DNA of 64,000 nt from CAWJAP01 sp963834365 (GTDB lineage: Bacteria > Acidobacteriota > Vicinamibacteria > Vicinamibacterales > Vicinamibacteraceae): contig CAWIBS010000021.1 in NCBI GenBank assembly GCA_963834365.1, positions 189,072-253,071 on the forward strand, given 5' to 3'. The notes under the pieces are model-generated. The model worked only from the letters and a program-made list of their open reading frames with translations, did no database searches and was not told the origin of the DNA. Shown in pieces: positions 38,172 through 46,259 of the stretch (its first letter is position 1; the number at the start of each line of letters is the position of its first letter). The position numbers and the translations under genes were made by a program.

Positions 38172-38369
38172 GAGGGTCAGGAGGGCTCGGGCTGCGGGCT
38201 ACAGGCTACGGGCGGTCTCTTCAGTCTTCAGTCTTCAGTCTGCGGTCCCCGTCGGCGGGGCTGAAGCCCCGCCCTACCGATCTTGCCGCGGCCTCACCGG
38301 TAGGCCTCACCGGTAGGCCGGACCTTTAGGTCCGGCGGACTTGGAAGAGGTCCGGCGTGCATTGGGAGC
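38172..38369. repeat. Repeat-filled gap upstream of asnB
   Basis: No gene. It holds GGGCTGCGGGCTACAGGCTACGG words, a triple TCTTCAGTCTTCAGTCTTCAGTC (about 38218-38240), the dyad GGCGGGGCTGAAGCCCCGCC (38254-38273), a direct duplication CTCACCGGTAGGC, and GGCCGGACCTTTAGGTCCGG (38317-38336). Confidence 0.7.
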
Positions 38370-39152
38370 TCACGGCGCACTCCTATCCGCCGGCTCGCTA
38401 CGTCGATCCCGCACCACCTTCGCCGGCGTGCCGACGGCAATCGCGAACTCCGGCACCTCCCCGACGACGACCGCGCCGGCGCCGATGATGGCATCCCGGC
38501 CGATCCGCGAGCCGTCGGTGACGACCACGTGCGCGCCGAGCCAGACGTGGTCGGCGATGTCGATGCCGCGTGCCGTTCGGCCCTGATCCAGCACCGGCAC
38601 GTCCACCCGATCGTACATGTGATCGCCGCCGACGAGATACGTGTAGGCCGCCATGAGCACCTTCCGGCCGACATGCACGTGCGAGGCCGAAAAAATCTCG
38701 GTGTTGAAGCCCAGGTTGGCGTCGTCGTCGATGACGATGTCGCCGTTCTTGCAGCTGAGGATGGTATTGCGTCCGACGAAGACACCGGACCCGATCGCGA
38801 TGCCGCGATTGTCCGTGCCCTTGGCATCCAGGCAGCACCCATCGTCGATGACCACGTTGTCGCCGATCGCGATCTTTCGCGGATGACGCAGGGTCACGTG
38901 GGCGCCGAAGGTGACGTTGCGCCCCACGCGCCCGAGCAGGAGGGGATAGAGCTTCGCGCGCAGCAGAAGACCCAGGGCCCCCGGCACGTTCGCGCACACG
39001 AGCATGATGAGCTCGAACTTGACCAGCGCCCACAGTCCCGGCTCGCCGACGACGAGCTCCGCGTAGCGCCGCGCCTTCGACTTGCGCTCGTCGAACAGCT
39101 CCCGCTGGATGACCGTGATCCGCGGGTCGTGCTCCCGGGGGTGCGCGCTCAT
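38370..39152 (-). CDS. Hexapeptide-repeat (left-handed beta-helix) acyltransferase
   Basis: 260 residues. A hydrophobic helix (LWALVKFELIMLVCANVPG) precedes hexapeptide turns: IAIGDNVVIDDGCCLDAKG, IAIGSGVFVGRNTIL, GDIVIDDDANLGFNTEIF and the C-terminal DHVWLGAHVVVTDGSRIG with AIIGAGAVVVGEVPE, typical of WbbJ/NodL-like O-acetyltransferases. A catalytic His is likely in SASHVHVGRKV or GGDHMYD. Coupled to the GT2 gene by an ATGA overlap; likely modifies the glycan made here. Confidence 0.88.
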   Translation of the reverse strand: MSAHPREHDPRITVIQRELFDERKSKARRYAELVVGEPGLWALVKFELIMLVCANVPGALGLLLRAKLYPLLLGRVGRNVTFGAHVTLRHPRKIAIGDNVVIDDGCCLDAKGTDNRGIAIGSGVFVGRNTILSCKNGDIVIDDDANLGFNTEIFSASHVHVGRKVLMAAYTYLVGGDHMYDRVDVPVLDQGRTARGIDIADHVWLGAHVVVTDGSRIGRDAIIGAGAVVVGEVPEFAIAVGTPAKVVRDRRSEPADRSAP

Positions 39153-40111
39153 TCTCCGAGCGTCTCCCGGATCGCGTAGGTCGGCTTGTCCTGCGACTCG
39201 TGGTAGGTCCGGATCTGGAGCTCGGCCAGCAGTCCGATGGTGAGGAACTGAAGGCCCGTGAACACCAGCAGGATGCCGAACAGCAGCAGCGGCCGATCGC
39301 CGATGGCCTGCGTGGTGAACAGCCGGATCGCCACCAGCCAGCCCGTGACGAGAACGCCGAGCCCCCCATCACCAGGCCGATCAAGCCGAAGATCTGCAGC
39401 GGGCGGGTCGCGTAGCGCAGCATGAACTTGACGGTCAGCAGGTCCAGCACGACCCGGATCGTCCGCGAGAGCCCATATTTCGAACGGCCGAACCGGCGCG
39501 CGCGGTGGTTGACGACCCGTTCGGCGATCGTCACGCCCATGTCGCTGGCGATCGCCGGGATGAAGCGGTGCATCTCGCCGTACAGGCGCAGCGGCTTGAC
39601 GACCTCCGCCCGAAACGCCTTGAGGGAACATCCGTAGTCGTGCAGCGCCACGCCGGTGGCCTTCGAGATCAGCATGTTGGCCAGCTTCGACGGGAGGCGG
39701 CGCGTCAGCCACGTGTCCTTGCGGCTCTTGCGCCATCCGCAGACGATGTCGTGGCCGCGCTCGAGATCGTCCACGAGGGCGGGGATGTCGTGCGGGTCGT
39801 TCTGCAGGTCGCCGTCCGACGTCACGATGATCGGGGCGCGGGCGTGGGCGAATCCCGCCGAGAACGCCGCCGTCTGGCCGAAGTTGCGGCGGAACCGGAT
39901 CACCCGCAGGTGGGGATCGCGCGGCCTGCAGCTCGCGCAGGATGTCGAAGCTCTCGTCGGTACTGCCGTCGTCGATGATCACGAGCTCGTACGGACGGCC
40001 CCAGGCCTGCAGCGTCTCGTCCAGCTCGCGATGCAGCTCGCGCAGGTTCGGAGCTTCGTTGCGAATGGGAATGACGACCGAGAGGTCGGGAAGGAGCGTG
40101 TCGTGGGCCAT
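39149..40111 (-). CDS. GT2 glycosyltransferase, dolichyl/polyprenyl-phosphate sugar synthase type (two compensating frame changes)
   Basis: About 320 residues. N-terminus LSVVIPIRNEAPNLRELHRE and the ELVIIDDGSTDESFDIL motif are GT2; after a frame change near 39920 comes RFRRNFGQTAAFSAGFAHAR and TSDGDLQNDPHDIPALVDD, as in DPM1/GtrB polyprenyl-phosphate sugar synthases, then two C-terminal membrane helices (LFGLIGLVMGG and LLLFGILLVFTGLQFLTIG), with a second change near 39365. It probably makes polyprenyl-phosphate mannose or glucose used by GT-C enzymes such as 18628 or 40903. ATG 40111 (MAHDTLLPDL) chosen. Confidence 0.88.
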   Translation of the reverse strand: MAHDTLLPDLSVVIPIRNEAPNLRELHRELDETLQAWGRPYELVIIDDGSTDESFDILRELQAARSPPAGDPVPPQLRPDGGVLGGIRPRPRPDHRDVGRRPAERPARHPRPRGRSRARPRHRLRMAQEPQGHVADAPPPVEAGQHADLEGHRRGAARLRMFPQGVSGGGRQAAAPVRRDAPLHPGDRQRHGRDDRRTGRQPPRAPVRPFEIWALADDPGRAGPADRQVHAALRDPPAADLRLDRPGDGGLGVLVTGWLVAIRLFTTQAIGDRPLLLFGILLVFTGLQFLTIGLLAELQIRTYHESQDKPTYAIRETLGE

Positions 40112-40127
40112 GCGCCGACGGCCGGGA

Positions 40128-40757
40128 TTATAAGCTACGGACATCGGCTTCTCCGGCGGAGCCTCCCCTGGCGCGGGTGCGTCGGTTGTGCCACAGGATG
40201 TAGGCGGCGCCGCCGGCGAGAATCACGAGACCGAGGACCAGCGCGACGCCGCGCCCATGGGACTCGAGAAAATTCAGCGCCCGCTCACCGTACCAGACGG
40301 CCAGCAGGCCTTCTCCGAAGTACCTCGCGCCGCGTCCGACGGCGACCGCGATCCAGAACTGCGGCAGGGACATCCGCGCGACGCCCGCCAGCACCACGAA
40401 GATCTTGAAGGGGGCCGGCGGCGGCAGAATCGCGGGCACCATCACGGCCAGCATGCCGTAGCGCGCGAACAGCCGTGTGGCCCGCTCGGCGTGGGACCCG
40501 AATCGCCGCCGCAGCAGGGCGTCCCCGCCCTTTCGTCCGATGTAGTACATCACCGTGCAGCCGGCGATCGACCCGAGCGTCGCCATCGCGGCGTAGAGCG
40601 GCATCAGGTGCGGGGCCCGCGCCACGCTCACGATGAGCAGCAGGTCGTTGATCTGCGGCAGCGACAGGAACGAGGAATCCAGGAAGGCGACAACGAAGAG
40701 GCCCGGCGCGCCAAGCCCGAAGGCAACAGCCTGAATCCAGGCAATGAACGTCTTCAC
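40128..40757 (-). CDS. DedA/VTT-domain membrane protein
   Basis: 209 residues from a GTG (VKTFIAWIQAVAFG). VTT-domain hallmarks: FVVAFLDSSFLSLP, the glycine-rich ATLGSIAGCTVMYYIGRKGG and AILPPPAPFKIFVVLAGVARM, with a final helix. Family members are undecaprenyl-phosphate or phospholipid scramblases/flippases. The open frame extends to 40928, but those codons cross palindromic non-coding sequence, so the shorter start is preferred. Confidence 0.85.
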   Translation of the reverse strand: MKTFIAWIQAVAFGLGAPGLFVVAFLDSSFLSLPQINDLLLIVSVARAPHLMPLYAAMATLGSIAGCTVMYYIGRKGGDALLRRRFGSHAERATRLFARYGMLAVMVPAILPPPAPFKIFVVLAGVARMSLPQFWIAVAVGRGARYFGEGLLAVWYGERALNFLESHGRGVALVLGLVILAGGAAYILWHNRRTRARGGSAGEADVRSL

Positions 40758-40818
40758 AATCGGCTGATAGACTATCGAGCGCCCGCCCGGACCGGTCCGG
40801 CCGGTCCCGTCAGGCTTT

Positions 40819-40838
40819 CTCGAGCCCTGAGGCTCGAG
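40819..40838. repeat. Palindrome in the DedA/GT-C divergent gap
   Basis: CTCGAGCCCTGAGGCTCGAG, next to a second dyad GCCACGGCCTCGTCGAGACGAGGAGCCGTGG (about 40846-40876) and the upstream GGACCGGTCCGGCCGGTCC. No gene is seen in 40758-40902. Confidence 0.55.
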
Positions 40839-40902
40839 CCGGCCGCCACGGCCTCGTCGAGACGAGGAGCCGTGGTTCATTATAGGTCCTCGGCCCCGCC
40901 CC

Positions 40903-42445
40903 TTGCTCCCGCGATCCCCTGCGCGCACCTGCTTCCTGCTGGCCCTCGCTGGCCGGCATCGCCACGGCGCTGTACTACGCGGGCCAGGAGCTCACCCTGA
41001 GCCACTACGACGCGAAGGCGCACCTGGTCGTGGCGCGGCGGATCTGGGACTCGCTGAGGCCCGGGTGGTGGCAGATCGGGGCCGTCTGGCTGCCGCTGCC
41101 GCACCTGCTCAACATGCTGCCGGTCCAGGTGGACGTGCTGTATCGGACCGGTCTGTCGGGCGTCGCGATCTCGGTCGTCAGCTACGCCGCGAGCACGGCA
41201 ACGGTGTTCTGGCTCGTTCAGCGCGCGACCGGCTCGATTGCCGGCGCCGTCGCCGGCGCATTCGTGTTCGCCTCGCAGCCGGACGTCCTCTACCTGCAAT
41301 CGACGCCGATGACCGAAGCGCTGCTGATGGCGCTCTGTCTCGGCGCCGTTGCTCTCACCTGGCGGTGGACCGCCGAGGTCGCCGCTTTGCCCGCGGCAGG
41401 CTCCAGCGTCGCACCATCGGAAGTGGCGCCGCCTTTCTACCCGGCCACGTGGCCGGCGGGTACGCTGCTCGCCCTGGCCTGCCTCACCCGCTACGAAGCC
41501 TGGCCCATCGCCGCGTCGGCCGTCGGCCTGTCCTTCGTCGCCCTGGTGTGGAGTGGCGTGCCGTTCACGAGCGCGCTGCGCCGCATCCTGCCGCTCGCCT
41601 GCTTCCCGATCGGAGCAGGACTCGCCTTCCTGATGCTGAGCCGCGCGACCGTCGGCGAATGGCTCGTCACAGGCGGCTTCTACATCGTCGACAACCTGGA
41701 CTACCACCGCCCCTTCAAGTCGATCGGGTCGGTGGGCTGGGGGCTGCGGCAGTTGAACGGGCCCATCACCGTCGGCCTCGGTGTGGCTGGCGTCGTCGTC
41801 ACCGCGCTGGCAATCGCGCGCTCGCGCCTCCATCGCCCGCTGCTCGTCGTCGGCGCACTCGCCGCATGCGCAGCGCTGCCCGCCTACGCGTTCTGGAGCG
41901 GGCATCCGTTCCGCATCCGCTACATGGTCGTCCTGACGATGGCGCTGGCGACGATGACGGGCCTGGGCGTCGGACTGCTGGCGCGCGGACGAGCGATGGC
42001 CGCGGCGCTGGTCCTCATTGCGGCGATTGCCGAAACGCCTCCGCTTTCGAAGAGTTCGCCGATGGTGCTCGAAGCGCAATGGGACCGTCCGCGGAGCGTC
42101 GAACGCCGGCGTGTCACCACGTGTCTCAGCGAGCGGCGCGATGGCCGGCCGATTCTCGCCAGCATGGGGTCACTCGCCCACTTCATGCAGGAGACCTCAA
42201 CCGCCGGGTTCGAGATCCGCGACTACATTCACGAAGGCATCGGCCAGATCTGGACCGACAGCCTCGCAGGAGCAGGGCGGCATGCCGGCTGGGTCTTGAT
42301 CGAGGAGCAGGCCGAAGGCGGCGACCAGCTCGCCAGACTGCGCGACAAATCACCGCGGTTCCTGGACGGATTCGATCGGATTTGCGAGGGCGGAGGGGTG
42401 GCGCTCTACCAGTTTGGAAGAAGGAAGGAGGAAGGAGGAAAGTGA
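40903..42445 (+). CDS. GT-C-like polytopic membrane protein (one frame change near the start)
   Basis: About 513 residues. An early loop SHYDAKAHLVVARRIWDSLRP resembles the acidic catalytic loop of GT-C glycosyltransferases. About nine hydrophobic helices follow (e.g. LLALACLTRYEAWPIAASAVG), then a soluble C-terminal part. The N-terminal signal-like LLPRSPARTCFLLALAG is in another frame from IATALYYAGQELT, so one base differs near 40945; TTG at 40903 is an uncertain start. The stop TGA overlaps the sulfatase GTG, so the pair is coupled. Confidence 0.68.
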
Positions 42446-43842
42446 AAGCAAGGTCAACAGCCTCGCGAAGACGGGAGGATTGCTTGCGTACGCTCTGCCT
42501 CAGCTGCGCCTTCGTCGCGCTCGCGTTCACGGCACCGAGCGCGCAGTCGCCACCGCGCCCGAACGTCGTGATGTTCATCATGGACGACCTCGGGTACGGC
42601 GACGTAGGGAGCTACGGCGCTCCCGATGCGAAAACGCCGAACATCGATCGGCTCGCGCGCGAGGGCGTCAAGTTCACCGATTTCTACGCCAATCACGCGA
42701 ACTGCTCGCCCACGCGCACAGCCTTCATCAGCGGCCGCTACCAGCAGCGTTACGGAATCGAATCGCCGCTGACGCACGATGACAAACGTCATCTGCCGCC
42801 GTCGGAGACGTCCCTCCCGCGACTGTTGAAGAACGCCGGGTACGCGACCGGTCTGTTCGGCAAGTGGCATCTCGGCGCCGAAACCAGCTCCGGGCCGAAC
42901 CGTCACGGGTTCGACGAGTTCTGGGGATTTCGTCGGGGTGCGGTCGACTACTACACGCACAACGTGGCGACGACTGCAGCGGTGAAGCTCGACGCGCCAG
43001 TCCACGACCTCTATCACAACGAGGAACCCACGACGTCGAGCGCGTACTTGACGGATGACATCACGAGGCGGGCGGAAGCGTTCATCGAGCAGCGCGCCAA
43101 TGGACCCTTCTTTGTCGAGGTCGCGTACAACGCGACCCATTGGCCCTTTCAGCGGCCGGACCTGCCGGAAGGCAAACGCGGCTGGGAACACTATCGCGAA
43201 AGCGGAACGCGCGCGGACTACGTCGCCATGCTCGAACGCGCCGATCAGGGCATCGGCCGCATTCTGGACGCGCTCGATCGGCTGAAGCTGGCGCGGAACA
43301 CGCTCGTGATTTTCACGAGCGACAACGGCGGTGAATGGCTCTCGCGTAATGCGCCGCTGTTCCACCGCAAGAGCACGCTGTGGGAGGGCGGCATTCGCGT
43401 GCCTCTCTTGTTGCGATGGCCGGCTCGGCTCCAGGCCGGCATGACCTCGCCGCAGGTCGGCATCACGATGGACCTCACCGCGTCGATTCTCGCGGCTGCG
43501 GGCGTACAACCGCCGTCAAGCCATCGCCCGGAGGGCGTCGATCTCATCGCGCTGTTGCAGAAGGGCACGATCGTGGAGAGGACGCTCTACTGGCGAATGC
43601 CTCCCGCGCCCGGTGCGACCGCCACGCCACCGGCAACGCAACGTGCGGTACGGCGTGGTGACTGGAAATACATCGACGACCGCGGACAGTACTTGCTCTT
43701 CGATCTCCGCACGGATCCGGGTGAGCGGCATGACCTCGCGCAGCAGCATGGCGATCGGATACGCGAGCTCCGCTCGCTTGTCGCCAAATGGGAAGCTGAC
43801 GTCGATGCCGAAGCCAAAGAGCGCGCTACATCGAGTCGGTAG
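42442..43842 (+). CDS. Secreted type I sulfatase (formylglycine-dependent)
   Basis: 466 residues with GTG start overlapping the previous stop and an excellent GGAGGAAGGAGG before it. Signal peptide LRTLCLSCAFVALAFTAPSAQ. Metal-binding MDDLGYGD, the sulfatase signature NCSPTRTAFISGR (Cys to formylglycine), GLFGKWHLG, NATHWPF and FTSDNGGEW are all present, so the active site is complete. Length is typical for arylsulfatases or polysaccharide sulfatases. No anaerobic or aerobic maturation enzyme is visible here. Probably cuts sulfate from an exogenous or surface carbohydrate in the periplasm. Confidence 0.95.
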   Translation: MKARSTASRRREDCLRTLCLSCAFVALAFTAPSAQSPPRPNVVMFIMDDLGYGDVGSYGAPDAKTPNIDRLAREGVKFTDFYANHANCSPTRTAFISGRYQQRYGIESPLTHDDKRHLPPSETSLPRLLKNAGYATGLFGKWHLGAETSSGPNRHGFDEFWGFRRGAVDYYTHNVATTAAVKLDAPVHDLYHNEEPTTSSAYLTDDITRRAEAFIEQRANGPFFVEVAYNATHWPFQRPDLPEGKRGWEHYRESGTRADYVAMLERADQGIGRILDALDRLKLARNTLVIFTSDNGGEWLSRNAPLFHRKSTLWEGGIRVPLLLRWPARLQAGMTSPQVGITMDLTASILAAAGVQPPSSHRPEGVDLIALLQKGTIVERTLYWRMPPAPGATATPPATQRAVRRGDWKYIDDRGQYLLFDLRTDPGERHDLAQQHGDRIRELRSLVAKWEADVDAEAKERATSSR

Positions 43843-43854
43843 AGGCAAGGCCAG

Positions 43855-44580
43855 TCAGAACCGGACGTGGAAGCCGCCGACCACGCTGTAGCCGCCGAGA
43901 TCGAGCTTGTCGCCCGCGAAGTTGAGCGCGGGATCGAGATCGGCCTTGCCGTTCTGCCAGCGGAACTCGCCGCCAATCAGGAATCGGTCGCCGATTGGCG
44001 CGCGGACGCCGGCGAGGAAGATCCCCCCGACCGCCGAGCCATCGTCCACGAAGCTGTCGCGGAACACGGGGAGGTCTTCCTGGGAGAAGTCGATGAACTC
44101 GCCTGTTTCGCTGTAGCGCCACCGGTAGAAGTTCACGCCGGCGCCGACGTAGGGCTGCACGGGCGTCGTCCGGCCGATTGGGAAGGCGCGCACGCTGACC
44201 GTCACGGGGATGAGCCTGATCTTGGTGTCCTGGATGATGTCGGTCCCGTCGACTTCCTCGAAATCGCTGTAATAGCTCGCTTCGTCCTTCTGGTAGTAGC
44301 CGATGCCGACGCCGGCTTCGATGAAATCGCCGATGCCGTAGAGATATTCACCGGAGAACGTGCCGCCGTTGAAGACCTTTAGTGGCTCGTCGAAATCGGC
44401 GTCGATGAGCGTCCGAAAGCTCAGGTTCTCGACGAGCACGTCCCCGTCGGTGCGCCCATCTTCGCCGCGAAGGAAGAACCCGCCCGCGTGGAAGCCGAAC
44501 AGCGAATCGGCGTGCGCGGCCACGGGCACTCCGAGCAATGCGGTAACCAGCAGGCCGGCAACTGACGCCTTACGACTCAT
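43855..44580 (-). CDS. Outer-membrane beta-barrel protein
   Basis: 241 residues from MSRKASVAGLLVTALLG; CTGGAGGAC lies before the ATG. Signal peptide ends at VAAHA-DSLFG. Short alternating strands (RGEDGRTDGDVLVENL, VQPYVGAGVNFYRW, IGGEFRWQNGKADLDP) end with YSVVGGFHVRF, the C-terminal aromatic of barrels. Resembles small Ompl/opacity-type barrels; no specific function. Convergent with the sulfatase with 12 bp between. Confidence 0.8.
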   Translation of the reverse strand: MSRKASVAGLLVTALLGVPVAAHADSLFGFHAGGFFLRGEDGRTDGDVLVENLSFRTLIDADFDEPLKVFNGGTFSGEYLYGIGDFIEAGVGIGYYQKDEASYYSDFEEVDGTDIIQDTKIRLIPVTVSVRAFPIGRTTPVQPYVGAGVNFYRWRYSETGEFIDFSQEDLPVFRDSFVDDGSAVGGIFLAGVRAPIGDRFLIGGEFRWQNGKADLDPALNFAGDKLDLGGYSVVGGFHVRF

Positions 44581-44787
44581 TGTGTCCTCCAGGGCTATCT
44601 TCGTCCCCACGTGCCTGTCCATTCGCGCCAGGCGCGAACGCGACTGCCAACCAGCCGTAGCATGGGGCGTGCCACCGCGCGGAGTCGTGCCCGTTCAAAC
44701 GTTCCAGCGGAGTTTCCGCAGGGAGGGCGGGACTGGCGTGGGTCTTTCCGTGCGGCGCACGCTCGCGCCGATCGTCCTGCGCAGGTA

Positions 44788-45661
44788 TCAGGGCGTCCGG
44801 TTTCTGGAACGTTGAGCGTCGAAATTGCGGATCACCTCGAGCATGTCCGCCTGCAAGTGACCGTTCGACGCGACGACGTGGCCGGCCATCGGTGAGAATG
44901 CCGACCCGTCCATGCCCGTGACCGTGCCGCCGGCTTCCTGGACGATCAGGGCCCCCGCGGCCGTATCCCAGGGCTTCAGACGTTGTTCCCAGAAACCGTC
45001 GAGCCGGCCAGCGGCGACGTAGCAGAGATCGAGCGCCGCCGACCCGAGCCGGCGCACGGCCCGCGCTCGCGTGACGAACGCGCCAAACAGCCCGACGACC
45101 TCGTCGGCCGAGTCGTGCACGTCATACGGAAAGCCTGTGCACAGCAGGCGCGTCGACCAGGGTTGCCGCCTGCGAGACCCGCAATGGCTGCCCGTTCAGG
45201 AACGCGCCCGCGCCGCGTTCGGCGGAGAACAGCTCTCTGCGGGTCGGATCGTAGACGGCGCCGGCCGTGAGCACGTCATCGACTTCGACGGCGAGCGACG
45301 CGCAGAAGATGGGCAGACCGTGGGCGTAGTTCGTGGTCCCGTCGATGGGGTCGAAGATCCAGCGGTGGCGCGCTCCGTCCGTGCGCTCCCCTGCCGGGAC
45401 GCCAGCGTTCATCGAGGCCTGTTCGCCGGCGTCCTGGTGCGCTCCGAACTCTTCGGCGAGGATGCGGTGAAACGGGAAACGCCCGCGCAGGAACTCCCGG
45501 AACCATGTCTCGATCGCGAGGTCGACCTCGGTGACGAGGTCGATCCTCCCCTTCTTGTCGATGCGCAGATCGCGTCCGAGCGAGGCGATCTGCATCTCGC
45601 CGGCGTGCAGGACGACTTCGATGGCCGTGGACAGCAGGAGGGGGTCGAGAGCGTCAGGCAC
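44788..45661 (-). CDS. Inositol monophosphatase family protein (SuhB-like, one frame change)
   Basis: About 290 residues. IMPase motifs in order: LVTEVDLAIE, the metal ligands RILAEEFG, IFDPIDGTTNYAHGLPIFC and, after a frame change near 45140, RLKPWDTAAGALIVQEAGG. Mg2+-dependent dephosphorylation of inositol phosphates or related sugar phosphates. GTG start at 45661 overlaps the RsbW-like stop by eight bases. The gap 44581-44787 upstream of the barrel shows no gene. Confidence 0.9.
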
Positions 45662-46109
45662 TCGGGGGTTCGGCGGTCGGCAGCTTCTTCACCATCCGGA
45701 CCTCCATGCCACCTTCCGGAGCCTTCCGCAGGGAGATGTCGTCCATGAAGCTGCGCATGAAGAAGATGCCGCGCCCGCTCGATTTGAGGAGATTCTCGGG
45801 GGCCAGCGGGTCGGCGACTTCCTGGACCTCGAACCCTTCGCCCTGATCGCGGATGAGCACGACCAGTTCGACCGGCGCCTGTGCCGGCTCGAACGCGAAC
45901 TCGATGGTGACGAACTTGTCCTCGTCGAACCGGTTGCCGTGCTTGATGGCGTTGATGACCGACTCGCGCACGGCCACGCCGACCCAGTGGATGGCATCCT
46001 CGTCGAGGCCCGCCACCTGACCCAGATGGTCGCTCACCACCTGAATCAGGTCCAGCATGTCGAACACGCTGTGGATCCGGAGCCGGACGAGGCTGCGACG
46101 GTCGGCCAT
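45654..46109 (-). CDS. RsbW-like ATP-binding (HATPase_c_2) protein
   Basis: 151 residues from MADRRSLVRLRIHSVF; an upstream ATG at 46151 would add 14. GHKL ATPase motifs: N-box VAVRESVINAIKHGNRFDED, G1 VVLIRDQGEGFEVQEV and G2 SSGRGIFFMRSFMDD. These proteins act as anti-sigma factors and serine kinases of STAS partners. No STAS or sigma gene is next to it, so the partner must lie elsewhere. Translationally linked to the SuhB-like gene. Confidence 0.88.
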   Translation of the reverse strand: MADRRSLVRLRIHSVFDMLDLIQVVSDHLGQVAGLDEDAIHWVGVAVRESVINAIKHGNRFDEDKFVTIEFAFEPAQAPVELVVLIRDQGEGFEVQEVADPLAPENLLKSSGRGIFFMRSFMDDISLRKAPEGGMEVRMVKKLPTAEPPSA

Positions 46110-46244
46110 TGAAACCGCGAGTAAATTACACAGTCGATTGAAGATGGTCAAGGCCGCCGGGGATCAGGATGGCTCAGGGCTCAGGCCTCGAGCCGCCGGT
46201 CTTGCGCTTCGAACCCCGAGACGGACCGGCTCGAAACCGGGTGG

Positions 46245-46250
46245 TATAGT
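46245..46250 (+). promoter_or_regulatory. -10 hexamer adjacent to aroA start
   Basis: TATAGT with nine bases to the ATG at 46260. No convincing -35 is seen. Predicts a leaderless aroA transcript. Confidence 0.4.
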
Positions 46251-46259
46251 CGCCGATAT

